Part shown: piece after piece, positions 7,600 to 17,461 of the stretch
Numbering within the stretch: position 1 is the stretch's first letter
Layout of the letters: every line of letters begins with the position of its first letter
From: Scandinavium lactucae
GTDB taxonomy: Bacteria > Pseudomonadota > Gammaproteobacteria > Enterobacterales > Enterobacteriaceae
Length of the DNA stretch: 64,000 nt
Assembly (NCBI RefSeq): GCF_033843265.1
Contig: NZ_JAWXRD010000004.1
Coordinates: forward strand, 62,001-126,000
Direction: 5' to 3'
Notes under the pieces: generated by a model
What the model was told of the DNA's origin: nothing
Databases searched by the model: none
Seen by the model: only the letters and a program-made list of their open reading frames with translations
Program-made: the position numbers and the translations under genes

Positions 7600-9144
7600 T
7601 CAGAGAAACGTCTCAACGGCTTCTCGCATTTTTTTGACATGCAGCCCGTAGACCACCTGAACGTTGTTGCCTTGTTTGATAACGGCTTTGGCTCCCGTCG
7701 CGTTAAGCCGCGGTTCATCGATGATATCGACATCCTTCACCGTGACCCGCAGACGGGTGTAGCAGTTATCCACCACTTCAATATTTTCACGCCCGCCGAG
7801 GCCTGCCACGATGGATGCGCCGAGTCCGTCGTTGTTGCCCTTGGCCTGATACTCCTGCTTGCTGTACAGGCGCGTCTCCTCATCGGCATCCTCGCGACCG
7901 GGCGTTTTCATGTTGAAATGCAGGATCAGGAAGCGGAACACAACGAAGTAGAGCGCGAACATGATTGCGCCGACCACGATGTACATTGGCCAGTTGGATT
8001 TTTCAGTACCCAGCGGCAGGTTGTAGAGGATGAAATCGATAATGCCGTTAGCCCCAATGGCGTGAACGCCCAGCAGGGAGAACAGCATCATGCCGATCCC
8101 GGTGAGCACCGCATGGACCACAAACAACAGCGGGGCGACAAACAGGAATGAGAATTCGATGGGCTCGGTGACGCCGACCAGCAGAGAGGTCAACGCCGCC
8201 GGGATCAGAATGGCTTTTGCCGCAGCCTTGCGCTCGGGTTTGGCGGTCATGTACATCGCCAGCGCCGCCGCAGGCAGACCAAACATTTTGCTGATTCCCC
8301 GCGCATCCCAGACCACGGTGCTGCTCAACTGTTTCACCTCTGGACAGGCCATTTCCGCGAAATAGATATTCCGTGCGCCCTGATACAGCGTGCCGCAGAC
8401 CTCCTGCGTACCACCCAACTCGGTATACAGGAACGGGGTGTAGACCAGATGATGCAACCCGGTGGGGACCAGAATGCGCTCGAGGAAACCGTAAATCATG
8501 ACTCCTACCGCGCCGGAACCTTTAATCGCCAGCGCCAGGGCACTGATCCCATGCTGTGCGAATGGCCACAGCTCGCTCATCACCACCCCGAGGATCATCG
8601 ACACCGGCAACATGATGATGGCGACAAAACAGTGGCCAGAATAGATAGCCATCGCCCCGTTAAACTGTACGCCGGAGTATTTGTTGTACAGATAGCCGGA
8701 AAGCGCCCCGGTCAGGATCCCGGCAAAGACACCCATCTCCAGCACCTGCACGCCTAATACCATGCTTTGTCCGGCGGCTTTCATCTGATCTGCGGGGGCG
8801 AGTTCACCCTGAAGCTGAAGGGTGACGTTCATGGCATTGATAAACACCACAAAGGTCACCAGACCAATCAGGGCCGCGTAGCCTTTATCACGCGCCGCTA
8901 GCCCAACAGGGATCCCGACGGCGAACACCAGCGCCAGATTGACCAATACCGATACGGCCGATTTCGCAATCAGCTGACCGAAGTTCTGAATCAGCGGGTT
9001 TCCCAGAAAGGGCAGATATTCGGCAAGATTGCCGTTACCCAGCACGTTACCAAAAGCAATAAAAAGACCGACTATCGGTAAAATAAGCACCGGTCCATAT
9101 AATGACTTTCCGAAGTTTTGTAGGGCATTCACGGCTCGTTTCAT
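7600..9144 (-). CDS. aglA: PTS alpha-glucoside permease, fused IIC-IIB
   Basis: Inner-membrane sugar transporter of the glucose superfamily (514 aa) that imports and phosphorylates alpha-glucosides. The IIC domain (about 1-400) is strongly hydrophobic and holds the GVTEPIEFSFLFVAPLL motif. After a polar linker, the IIB domain has the phosphorylated cysteine C461 in DNCYTRLRV. There is no IIA domain, so it likely borrows the glucose IIA (Crr) protein. It resembles Klebsiella AglA and E. coli MalX/GlvC. It is first in the minus-strand aglA-aglB operon; a palindrome and a CRP-like site lie 108-152 bases upstream. Confidence 0.9.
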   Translation of the reverse strand: MKRAVNALQNFGKSLYGPVLILPIVGLFIAFGNVLGNGNLAEYLPFLGNPLIQNFGQLIAKSAVSVLVNLALVFAVGIPVGLAARDKGYAALIGLVTFVVFINAMNVTLQLQGELAPADQMKAAGQSMVLGVQVLEMGVFAGILTGALSGYLYNKYSGVQFNGAMAIYSGHCFVAIIMLPVSMILGVVMSELWPFAQHGISALALAIKGSGAVGVMIYGFLERILVPTGLHHLVYTPFLYTELGGTQEVCGTLYQGARNIYFAEMACPEVKQLSSTVVWDARGISKMFGLPAAALAMYMTAKPERKAAAKAILIPAALTSLLVGVTEPIEFSFLFVAPLLFVVHAVLTGIGMMLFSLLGVHAIGANGIIDFILYNLPLGTEKSNWPMYIVVGAIMFALYFVVFRFLILHFNMKTPGREDADEETRLYSKQEYQAKGNNDGLGASIVAGLGGRENIEVVDNCYTRLRVTVKDVDIIDEPRLNATGAKAVIKQGNNVQVVYGLHVKKMREAVETFL

Positions 9145-9251
9145 GATGTTCTCTCTTTATTGAACCGCGCACTCAGGGTGCGTTTCAGGCTTAAAACTAG
9201 CAGGCTTCACCCTCCGGCATCCAGATATCTTATTGTTTTAAAAACAAATGA

Positions 9252-9279
9252 CGCCAAAGGTAACATGTAACCTTTGGCG
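9252..9279. promoter_or_regulatory. 28-bp near-perfect palindrome upstream of aglA (candidate operator)
   Basis: The arms CGCCAAAGGT and ACCTTTGGCG flank an AACATGTA core; only one base pair (positions 11/18) breaks the dyad. It lies 108 bases upstream of the aglA ATG in the aglA-yfhM divergent gap (9145-9441). Such a dyad suits a dimeric regulator such as the RpiR-type protein at 4391-5161. On the minus strand it is followed by a short T-rich run, so a terminator-like role cannot be excluded. No convincing sigma70 promoter for aglA could be picked by eye. Confidence 0.5.
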
Positions 9280-9280
9280 C

Positions 9281-9296
9281 TGTGATCGGGGTATCA
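9281..9296. promoter_or_regulatory. CRP-like site upstream of aglA
   Basis: TGTGA-N6-TATCA keeps 8 of the 10 core positions of the CRP consensus (TGTGA-N6-TCACA). It abuts the palindrome at 9252-9279. Catabolite activation of a PTS operon is expected, but the second half-site is weak. Confidence 0.35.
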
Positions 9297-9441
9297 GTGG
9301 GCAAGCGTGGGGTATCCTGACGTCGTGCAAAACTCAGAATGGCTGCACAAATCAGAATTTATATGCTGTTGGTAAAAGACCAGATTAAGCATAATACTGT
9401 GTTGACGAAAATTTGAGGCTTTCTGGGCCAGGGGTTAATGG

Positions 9442-12400
9442 ATGAAACCGTATCGTTTGGCAGCGCTGTCACTGGCGTTGCTCACCGTTTTTTCGCTGGT
9501 TGGCTGCGATAATGATGACAAGCCGCAGGCGGCAAAACCCGCCGCCTCCGCCAGCGAAACGCAGACCAAATCTGCACCGACTGCGCCAGACGCGGCCACG
9601 CTCGATAAACTGGCGGCGCAAAGCAAAGGCAAGCCGCTGGCCCTGATCGATGCCTCCGAAGTCCAGCTTGATGGTGCCGCGACGCTGGTGTTGACTTTCT
9701 CCATTCCGCTTAATCCCTCACAGGATTTTTCCAGCCGCGTGCATCTGGTTGATAAGAAAAGTGGCAAGGTTGACGGGGCCTGGGAACTGGCACCGAACCT
9801 GAAAGAACTGCGCATGCGCCACCTCGAGCCCAAGCGTAATCTGGTCTTAACCATCGATCCCGATCTGCTCGCGGTCAATAAAGCCACCTTCGATAAAAAC
9901 TATGAACAGGCTATCGCTACCCGCGATATCGCCCCAAGCGTAGGCTTTGCCAGTCGCGGTTCGCTGCTGCCGGGCAAAGTGGTCTCCGGTCTGCCAGTGA
10001 TGGCGCTTAACGTCAATAACGTTGACGTGAACTTCTTCCGCATCAAACCCGAATCACTGGCGTCATTTGTCAGCCAGTGGGAATACCGCAGTTCACTCAG
10101 CAACTGGGAATCCGATGAGCTGCTGAAAATGGCAGACCTGGTCTACACCGGGCGCTTCGATCTCAATCCTGAACGTAACACTCGTGAAAAGCTGCTGCTA
10201 CCGTTAAGCGATATCAAACCGTTGCAGCAGGCGGGCGTGTATGTGGCGGTGATGAATCAGGCGGGTCATTACACCTACAGTAACGCGGCGACGCTGTTCA
10301 CCCTGAGCGATATCGGGGTGTCCGCGCACCGGTATCATAACCGTCTGGATGTGTTTACCCAGAGCCTGGAAAACGGCGCGGCGCAGAGCGGAATTGACGT
10401 CCAGCTGCTGAATGACAAAGGACAAACCCTGGCGCAGGCCAACAGCGATGCGAAAGGGCACGTAAGCCTGCAAACCGATAAAGAAGCAGCCCTGCTGCTG
10501 GCACGTAAAGACGGCCAGACCACGCTGCTCGACCTGAAGCTCCCGGCCCTGGATCTGGCGGAATTTGATATCGCCGGTGCGCCGGGCTACAGCAAGCAGT
10601 TCTTCATGTTTGGCCCACGTGACCTGTATCGCCCTGGCGAAACGGTGATTGTGAACGGCCTGCTGCGCGACAGCGACGGTAAGCCGCTGCCCGATCAGCC
10701 GGTGAAACTCGAAGTGGTTCAGCCTGACGGCCAGGTGGTTCGCACCGTAATGAGCAAGGCAGTCAACGGCCTGTATCAGTTCAACTGGGCGCTGGATGCC
10801 AGCGCGGCGACCGGAATGTGGCACGTGCGTGCCAGCGCGGGCGATAACCAGAAACGCGAATGGGATTTCCACGTCGAAGACTTCATGCCTGAGCGTATGG
10901 CGCTGAGCCTAAGGCCGGAAAAAGCCCCGGTGGCCCCTGACGCAAACGTGAAGTTTGGTGTATCCGGTTACTACCTGTATGGCGCACCCGCCAACGGCAA
11001 TTCCCTGCAGGGCAAACTGTTCCTGCGTCCGCTGCGTGACGCTGTCCCTGCGCTGCCGGGCTTTGAATTTGGTGATATCGCCGAGGACAATCTTTCCCGT
11101 ACGCTGGACGAAGTACAGCTCAAACTCGATGCGCAGGGGCGTGGTAATGTCGAAGTCGACAGCCAGTGGCAAGAGACCCATTCTCCGTTGCAGGTAATCC
11201 TGCAGGCGAGCCTGCTGGAATCGGGCGGTCGTCCGGTCACGCGCCGTGCGGAACAGGCGGTCTGGCCTGCTGACACGCTACCGGGTATCCGTCCGCAATT
11301 CACCCGTAAAGCGGTGTACGACTACCGGACCGACACCACCGTGAATCAGCCGATGGTTGATGAAAACAGCACCGCCGGGTTTGATATCGTCTATGCCAAT
11401 GCGCAGGGCGAGAAAAAAGCGGTCAGCGGTTTGCAGGTCAGACTGGTCCGTGAACGTCGTGACTATTACTGGAACTGGTCAGATAGCGATGGCTGGTTGT
11501 CCCAGTTCGATCAAAAGGACCTGGTTGAAGGCGAGCAGACGATAGATCTGAAAGCCGATGAAACCGGTAAAGTCAGCTTCCCGGTGGAGTGGGGTTCTTA
11601 TCGTCTGGAAGTCAAAGCGCCGGATGACACCGTGAGCAGTATGCGTTTCTGGGCCGGGTACAGTTGGCAGGATAACAGCGACGGAACCGGTGCCGCGCGT
11701 CCTGACCGCGTGACCATGAAGCTCGATAAGCCGTCGTATAAACCAGGCGACACCATCAAGTTACACATTGCGGCCCCGGCGGCAGGCAAAGGTTATGCGA
11801 TGGTCGAATCCAGTGAAGGCCCGCTGTGGTGGCAGGAAATTGATGTTCCGGCGCAAGGCATGGACTTGTCGATTCCGGTCGATCAGAAGTGGAACCGACA
11901 CGACCTGTATCTCAGCACCCTGGTTATCCGCCCGGGTGACAAATCCAAATCCGCCACGCCGAAACGCGCCGTCGGCCTGCTGCATTTACCGCTCGGTGAT
12001 GAAAATCGTCGTCTGAATATCGCGCTCGATGCGCCGCAGAAAATGCGTCCTAATCAGCCGCTAACGGTAAAAATCAAAGCCAGTGCCAAAGACGGCGCAT
12101 TGCCTAAACAGGTCAACGTTCTGGTCTCTGCGGTAGACAGCGGAGTGCTGAACATTACCGATTACACCACGCCGGATCCGTGGAATGCCTTCTTTGGGCA
12201 GAAACGTTACGGGGCCGATATCTATGACATTTACGGTCAGGTGATTGAAGGCCAGGGCCGTCTGGCCAGCCTACGCTTTGGTGGCGATGGCGATGAACTT
12301 AAACGCGGTGGTAAACCGCCGGTGAACCATGTCACCATCGTGGCGCAACAGGCACAGCCGGTAACACTGGATGACAAAGGTGAAGGCACAGTTACCCTGC

Positions 12401-14397
12401 CGATTGGCGATTTCAACGGCGAACTGCGGGTGATGGCCCAGGCCTGGACCGCCGATGATTTTGGCAGCAGCGACAGCAAAGTGGTCGTTGCCGCGCCGCT
12501 GATTGCCGAGCTGAACACGCCGCGTTTCCTGGCGGGCGGGGACAACAGCCGTCTGACGATGGATGTCACTAACCTGACCGATCAGCCGCAAACCTTAACC
12601 GTGAAGTTGACCGCCAACGGGCTGCTGCAACTGCAGGGCGCACAGCCAGAGCCGTTTAATCTTCAACCCGGTGCGCGTATGACGGTGTTTATTCCGGTTA
12701 CCGCGCTGGATGGCTTCGGTGACGGTGCCATACAGGCTACCGTTAGCGGCCTGACGTTGCCGGGTGAAACCTTCACCCCGCTGCAAAAAGAGTGGAAAAT
12801 TGGCGTCCGTCCAGCGTTCCCGGCGCAAACCGTGAATTCCGGGATTGCCTTGCAGCCAGGGGAAAGCTGGACTGCCCCGGCTTCGCATTTGCAGGGCTTT
12901 ATTCCGCAAACGCTGCAAAGCCAGTTGCTGTTTAGCGGCAAGCCGCCGCTGAATCTGGGCCGCTACATCCGTGAACTGAAAGCCTATCCTTACGGTTGCC
13001 TGGAGCAAACAGCCAGCGGCCTGTTCCCGCAGTTGTATACCAATGCTGAGCAGCTCAAAGCATTAGGCATCAAGGGCGACAGTGATGAGCTGCGTCGTGC
13101 GGCGGTGGATATCGGTATCGCCCGACTACTGCAAATGCAGCGCGACGATGGCGGGTTCTCGCTGTGGGATAAAGAAGGCTCCGAAGAGTACTGGCTAACC
13201 GCCTACGTGATGGATTTCCTGACCCGCGCGAGCGAGCAGGGCTACAGCGTTCCGGTGGACGCGATTACCAAAGGCAATAACCGCCTGCTGCGCTATTTGC
13301 AGGAGCCGGGCCTGATGACCATTCGCTACACCGAAGATAATCAGGCGAGTCGTTTTGCAGTGCAGTCTTATGCGGCACTGGTGCTGGCGCGTCAGCAGAA
13401 AGCGCCGCTGGGTGCTCTGCGCGAAATCTGGGAGCGTCATGCCCAGGCGAAAGCGGGTCTACCGCTGCTTCAGCTTGGTCTGGCCTTGAAGGCGATGGGC
13501 GATACGCCGCGCGGTAACGAGGCGATAGCGTTGGCGCAAACCACCCCGCGCAGTGATAAAAATAACTGGATGGCCGACTACGGCAGCCAGCTTCGCGATA
13601 ACGCGCTAATGCTCAGCCTGCTGGAAGAGAACAAGCTGCTGCCGGATGCGCAAAATACGCTGCTCAATGAGCTGTCTCAGCAGGCATTCAGCGAGCGCTG
13701 GCTGTCCACCCAGGAGATGAACGCCCTGTTCCTGGCGGCAAAAGGCTTGCAGGATTTGCCGGGTAATTGGCAGGCGCAGACCTCGCTGCAAACGGAACCG
13801 CTGAGCGCAGACAAAGCGCAGTCGCGTAATCTGACCGCCGACCAGCTGACGTCGCTGAACGTGACAAACACCGGCTCGCAGCCGCTGTGGCTACGACTGG
13901 ACAGCAGCGGCTATCCGGAATATGCGCCACAGCCTGCCAGCAATGTGCTGCGGATTGAACGCCAGTTCCTCGGCACTGACGGCCAGCTTAAATCCCTGTC
14001 GTCGCTGCGCAGTGGTGACCTGGTGCTGGTGCATCTGCAAATTAACGCCAGCCAGAACGTGCCGGATGCCTTAGTGGTTGACCTGCTGCCAGCGGGTCTG
14101 GAACTGGAAAACCAGAACCTGGCGAACAGTAGCGCCAGCCTGCAGGATAACGGGGCTGAGGTGCAGAACTTGCTCAATCAGATGCAGCAGGCCGATGTGC
14201 AGCACATTGAGTTCCGCGACGACCGCTTTGTCGCGGCGGTTGCAGTGAATGAAGGGCAGCCGGTGACGCTGGTGTATCTGGCGCGAGCCGTGACGCCGGG
14301 CTCCTACGCGGTGCCGGTGCCACAGGTGGAATCGATGTATGTTCCGCAGTGGCGTGCTACCGGGGCTGCCAGTGGGCCGCTGATTATCGTTCCGTAA
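9442..14397 (+). CDS. yfhM: Bacterial alpha-2-macroglobulin lipoprotein YfhM
   Basis: Large periplasmic lipoprotein (1651 aa; E. coli 1653) thought to trap proteases that enter the periplasm. The lipobox is LVGC, with lipidated C22 followed by Asp; Asp at +2 is the Lol-avoidance signal, so inner-membrane anchoring is expected. MG repeat domains fill the N-terminal two thirds. The thioester motif is YGCLEQ, with the reactive Cys at 1186. The final third is the helical thioester domain and a receptor-like C-terminal domain. pbpC follows after one base, the conserved yfhM-pbpC pairing that links protease trapping with cell-wall repair. Identification is firm. Confidence 0.97.
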   Translation: MKPYRLAALSLALLTVFSLVGCDNDDKPQAAKPAASASETQTKSAPTAPDAATLDKLAAQSKGKPLALIDASEVQLDGAATLVLTFSIPLNPSQDFSSRVHLVDKKSGKVDGAWELAPNLKELRMRHLEPKRNLVLTIDPDLLAVNKATFDKNYEQAIATRDIAPSVGFASRGSLLPGKVVSGLPVMALNVNNVDVNFFRIKPESLASFVSQWEYRSSLSNWESDELLKMADLVYTGRFDLNPERNTREKLLLPLSDIKPLQQAGVYVAVMNQAGHYTYSNAATLFTLSDIGVSAHRYHNRLDVFTQSLENGAAQSGIDVQLLNDKGQTLAQANSDAKGHVSLQTDKEAALLLARKDGQTTLLDLKLPALDLAEFDIAGAPGYSKQFFMFGPRDLYRPGETVIVNGLLRDSDGKPLPDQPVKLEVVQPDGQVVRTVMSKAVNGLYQFNWALDASAATGMWHVRASAGDNQKREWDFHVEDFMPERMALSLRPEKAPVAPDANVKFGVSGYYLYGAPANGNSLQGKLFLRPLRDAVPALPGFEFGDIAEDNLSRTLDEVQLKLDAQGRGNVEVDSQWQETHSPLQVILQASLLESGGRPVTRRAEQAVWPADTLPGIRPQFTRKAVYDYRTDTTVNQPMVDENSTAGFDIVYANAQGEKKAVSGLQVRLVRERRDYYWNWSDSDGWLSQFDQKDLVEGEQTIDLKADETGKVSFPVEWGSYRLEVKAPDDTVSSMRFWAGYSWQDNSDGTGAARPDRVTMKLDKPSYKPGDTIKLHIAAPAAGKGYAMVESSEGPLWWQEIDVPAQGMDLSIPVDQKWNRHDLYLSTLVIRPGDKSKSATPKRAVGLLHLPLGDENRRLNIALDAPQKMRPNQPLTVKIKASAKDGALPKQVNVLVSAVDSGVLNITDYTTPDPWNAFFGQKRYGADIYDIYGQVIEGQGRLASLRFGGDGDELKRGGKPPVNHVTIVAQQAQPVTLDDKGEGTVTLPIGDFNGELRVMAQAWTADDFGSSDSKVVVAAPLIAELNTPRFLAGGDNSRLTMDVTNLTDQPQTLTVKLTANGLLQLQGAQPEPFNLQPGARMTVFIPVTALDGFGDGAIQATVSGLTLPGETFTPLQKEWKIGVRPAFPAQTVNSGIALQPGESWTAPASHLQGFIPQTLQSQLLFSGKPPLNLGRYIRELKAYPYGCLEQTASGLFPQLYTNAEQLKALGIKGDSDELRRAAVDIGIARLLQMQRDDGGFSLWDKEGSEEYWLTAYVMDFLTRASEQGYSVPVDAITKGNNRLLRYLQEPGLMTIRYTEDNQASRFAVQSYAALVLARQQKAPLGALREIWERHAQAKAGLPLLQLGLALKAMGDTPRGNEAIALAQTTPRSDKNNWMADYGSQLRDNALMLSLLEENKLLPDAQNTLLNELSQQAFSERWLSTQEMNALFLAAKGLQDLPGNWQAQTSLQTEPLSADKAQSRNLTADQLTSLNVTNTGSQPLWLRLDSSGYPEYAPQPASNVLRIERQFLGTDGQLKSLSSLRSGDLVLVHLQINASQNVPDALVVDLLPAGLELENQNLANSSASLQDNGAEVQNLLNQMQQADVQHIEFRDDRFVAAVAVNEGQPVTLVYLARAVTPGSYAVPVPQVESMYVPQWRATGAASGPLIIVP

Positions 14398-14398
14398 G

Positions 14399-16723
14399 AT
14401 GACATTTTCTGGTCTGAAAAAATCCCGCTGGCTGTGGCTGGCGGGATTTCTTATTTTTATCTGGCTGGCAGTCATGATTGCCGATCGTCTCTGGCCGTTG
14501 CCGCTCAATGAGGTTACGCCTGCCCGCGTTGTGGTTGCCGAAGATGGCACGCCGCTGTGGCGATTTGCCGATGCCGAAGGGATCTGGCGTTATCCGGTCA
14601 CTATTGAAGACGTTTCCCCGCGTTACCTACAGGCGCTGATCCAGTATGAGGATCGCTGGTTCTGGCAGCATCCCGGCGTCAATCCGCTGTCGGTGCTGCG
14701 CGCCGCATGGCAAGATCTTAGTGCCGGGAAGGTTATTTCCGGCGGCAGTACGCTCACCATGCAGGTGGCGCGCTTACTCGATCCGCATTCGCGCACTTTC
14801 GGCGGTAAAGTGCGGCAGCTCTGGCGGGCTCTCCAGCTGGAGTGGCATCTGGACAAACGCCAAATCCTGACGCTGTATCTCAATCGAGCCCCATTCGGCG
14901 GGACGTTACAGGGGATTGGCGCAGCCAGCTGGGCCTATCTCGGCAAACCACCGCAACAGCTTAGCTACTCCGAGGCCGCACTGCTGGCGGTTCTGCCTCA
15001 GGCTCCGAGCCGTCTTCGTCCGGACCGCTGGCCTGAGCGTGCGCAAGCTGCGCGCGATAAAGTGCTGGCACGGATGGTGACGCAGAACGTGTGGTCTGCG
15101 CAGGTGGTGAAAGAGGCGCGCCAGGAACCGGTCTGGCTGTTCCCGCGCCAGATGCCGCAACTTGCTCCGCTATTTTCCCGCCGCATGTTGGCGCGAAGCC
15201 GCAGCGAAAAAGTGGTCACCACGCTGGATGCGTCCTTGCAGCGTCAGCTGGAAGAGATGGCGTTAAACTGGAAATCACGCCTGCCGCCGCGCAGTTCGCT
15301 GGCGATGATTGTGGTCGATCACACCAACATGAAAGTCCGGGGCTGGGTAGGATCGGCAGATATCAGCGATGACAGCCGTTTTGGGTATGTGGATATGGTC
15401 AGCGCGGTGCGATCGCCGGGGTCGGTGCTGAAACCGTTTATATACGGGCTGGCGATGGACGACGGGCTGATCCATCCGGCGTCATTGTTACAGGATGTGC
15501 CACGCCGTTTCAGCGACTATCGCCCAGGTAATTTTGACAGCGGTTTTCACGGCCCGGTAAGCATGAGCGATGCGCTGGTGCGCTCGTTAAATCTCCCGGC
15601 GGTTCAGGTGCTGGAAGCCTATGGGCCAAAACAGTATGCCGCGCGGCTACGTAATGCGGGCCTGCCGCTGATTCTACCGAACGGCGCGGAGCCCAACCTG
15701 TCGCTGATCCTCGGCGGGGCCGGGGCGCGCCTGGCGGATATTACGGCTACTTACAGCGCCTTTGCCCGGCACGGTCAGGCGGGACGACTGCGGATGCTCG
15801 CGGGTGACCCATTGATTGAGCGACCGCTGCTGTCGCCCGGCTCGGCGTGGATAATCCGGCGCATTCTGGCGGGGGAGGATCAACCGCTACCCGATGGTTC
15901 GATGCCTGCGGTGGTGCCGCTGGCGTGGAAGACCGGCACCAGCTACGGCTATCGCGATGCGTGGGCTATCGGCATTAACGCCCGATATGTGGTAGGGATC
16001 TGGACCGGGCGACCGGACGGTACGCCGGTGGTCGGTCAATTCGGCTTTATCAGCGCTATCCCCCTGCTCAACCAGGTGAGTAATTTGCTGTTGTCGCGAG
16101 CGGACTCGGCGAAGAATGGTCTGCCTGCCGATCCGCGTCCGGCCTCAGTGAGTACAGGCTCTATCTGTTGGCCGGGCGGTCAGTCGCTGGCGGTGGGGGA
16201 CAGCAACTGCCGCCGCCGATTATCGACCTGGCTGCTCGATAACAGCCAGCCGCCGACGCTGTTGTTGCCCGGTCAGGATGGACTGCGGGGCATTCGTTTC
16301 CCGGTATGGCTGGATGCACAAGGCCAGCGGGTGGCCGCGGATTGCCCGGGGGCCAGGCAGACCACGCTCGATGTCTGGCCGCTCCCGCTGGAGCCATGGT
16401 TACCGCCGTCTGAACGGCGAGCGGAGCGGTTGCCTGCCGCCTCTAAAACTTGCCCGCCGATGCATCAGCAGGATCTCGTCCCGCTGACCTTATCTGGTGT
16501 GCGTGAGGGGGCAATAATCAAACGCCTGCCGGGTGAAAAACAGGCGGCGCTGGCGCTACAAACTCAGGGTGGAGAAGGGCGACGCTGGTGGTTTATCAAT
16601 GGTGAACCGACGGACAATACTGGGCCGAACGTGACGCTGTCGCTGGAAAATGCCGGGGAATATCAGCTAGTGGTAATGGATGAGGCGGGCCAGATAGCGG
16701 CAGCCCGTTTTACCCTACAGTAG
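14399..16723 (+). CDS. pbpC: Penicillin-binding protein 1C
   Basis: Class A PBP (774 aa). A short cytoplasmic tail and one membrane segment (about 10-30) precede the GT51 glycosyltransferase domain, with EDRWFWQHPGVN and GGSTLTMQVARLL. The transpeptidase domain follows, with SxxK at S342-V-L-K345, an S-L-N motif in VRSLNLPAVQ, and KTGTS. A PBP1C-specific C-terminal domain occupies about the last 90 residues. The ATG is one base beyond the yfhM stop, so the pair is cotranscribed. No clear terminator follows before the ndk promoter region. Confidence 0.96.
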   Translation: MTFSGLKKSRWLWLAGFLIFIWLAVMIADRLWPLPLNEVTPARVVVAEDGTPLWRFADAEGIWRYPVTIEDVSPRYLQALIQYEDRWFWQHPGVNPLSVLRAAWQDLSAGKVISGGSTLTMQVARLLDPHSRTFGGKVRQLWRALQLEWHLDKRQILTLYLNRAPFGGTLQGIGAASWAYLGKPPQQLSYSEAALLAVLPQAPSRLRPDRWPERAQAARDKVLARMVTQNVWSAQVVKEARQEPVWLFPRQMPQLAPLFSRRMLARSRSEKVVTTLDASLQRQLEEMALNWKSRLPPRSSLAMIVVDHTNMKVRGWVGSADISDDSRFGYVDMVSAVRSPGSVLKPFIYGLAMDDGLIHPASLLQDVPRRFSDYRPGNFDSGFHGPVSMSDALVRSLNLPAVQVLEAYGPKQYAARLRNAGLPLILPNGAEPNLSLILGGAGARLADITATYSAFARHGQAGRLRMLAGDPLIERPLLSPGSAWIIRRILAGEDQPLPDGSMPAVVPLAWKTGTSYGYRDAWAIGINARYVVGIWTGRPDGTPVVGQFGFISAIPLLNQVSNLLLSRADSAKNGLPADPRPASVSTGSICWPGGQSLAVGDSNCRRRLSTWLLDNSQPPTLLLPGQDGLRGIRFPVWLDAQGQRVAADCPGARQTTLDVWPLPLEPWLPPSERRAERLPAASKTCPPMHQQDLVPLTLSGVREGAIIKRLPGEKQAALALQTQGGEGRRWWFINGEPTDNTGPNVTLSLENAGEYQLVVMDEAGQIAAARFTLQ

Positions 16724-16818
16724 TTCAATTTCAGCGAGTTACCCGGCTGTGTTGCTGATATTCGTCTTATTTTAACAAAATGTTACCTTCGTCCATATGC
16801 AGGGGCTTTATTGCTCAT

Positions 16819-16824
16819 TATAAT
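16819..16824 (+). promoter_or_regulatory. Predicted ndk -10 box
   Basis: A consensus TATAAT lies 57 bases before the ndk ATG, in the AT-rich pbpC-ndk gap. The -35 region (around 16796-16801) is poor, so only the -10 is called. Confidence 0.55.
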
Positions 16825-16880
16825 GCGCGCCAGGTCATACAGTCGTATGCACAACAACAGCACAGAAATTAGAGGTTATC

Positions 16881-17312
16881 ATGGCTATTGAACGTACTTT
16901 TTCCATCATCAAGCCGAACGCGGTGGCAAAAAACGTTATTGGCAGCATCTTTGCGCGCTTTGAAGCAGCAGGGTTCAAGATTGTCGGTACTAAAATGTTG
17001 CACCTGACCGTTGAGCAGGCTCGTGGCTTCTATGCAGAACACGACGGCAAACCGTTCTTCGACGGTCTGGTTGAGTTCATGACCTCTGGTCCAATCGTGG
17101 TTTCCGTACTGGAAAGCGAAAATGCCGTTCAGCGTCACCGTGACCTGATGGGCGCAACCAACCCGGCGAACGCGCTGGCTGGCACCCTGCGTGCTGACTA
17201 CGCTGACAGCTTCACCGAAAACGGCACCCACGGTTCTGATTCTGTAGAATCTGCCCAGCGCGAAATCGCTTACTTCTTCGCAGAAGGCGAAGTCTGCGCA
17301 CGTACCCGCTAA
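16881..17312 (+). CDS. ndk: Nucleoside diphosphate kinase
   Basis: Transfers the gamma phosphate from ATP to NDPs and dNDPs through a phosphohistidine. The protein is 143 aa with the usual fold. The active-site histidine is H117 in NGTHGSDS, the position known for E. coli Ndk. The ATG is preceded by AGAGGT. It appears to be a single-gene transcript, with its own -10 upstream and a GC-rich terminator after it. Confidence 0.98.
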   Translation: MAIERTFSIIKPNAVAKNVIGSIFARFEAAGFKIVGTKMLHLTVEQARGFYAEHDGKPFFDGLVEFMTSGPIVVSVLESENAVQRHRDLMGATNPANALAGTLRADYADSFTENGTHGSDSVESAQREIAYFFAEGEVCARTR

Positions 17313-17371
17313 TTATTTCGTAAATGCCGCGTGCAAACGTGGCATCCATGCGCCAGAATTTGTACAATGCA

Positions 17372-17414
17372 ACGCCCCCGGATGAGCAGATTGCTCGCCG
17401 GGGCGTTTCTTTTT
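17372..17414 (+). terminator. Terminator after ndk
   Basis: ACGCCCCCGG pairs with CCGGGGCGT around a loop containing ATGAGCAGATTGCTCG (itself able to pair), followed by a TTTCTTTTT tract. Confidence 0.75.
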
Positions 17415-17461
17415 CAACCCTCCAGGGGCCATAACGTGTAATAACGAGGCCGGAATACACT

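Noticed and set aside
14421..14458. Hairpin-like AAAATCCCGC ... GCGGGATTT with T-run after yfhM
   Set aside because: It lies inside the first codons of pbpC and encodes its basic segment and membrane helix; a terminator there would cut off the conserved yfhM-pbpC pair, so I treat it as coincidental.
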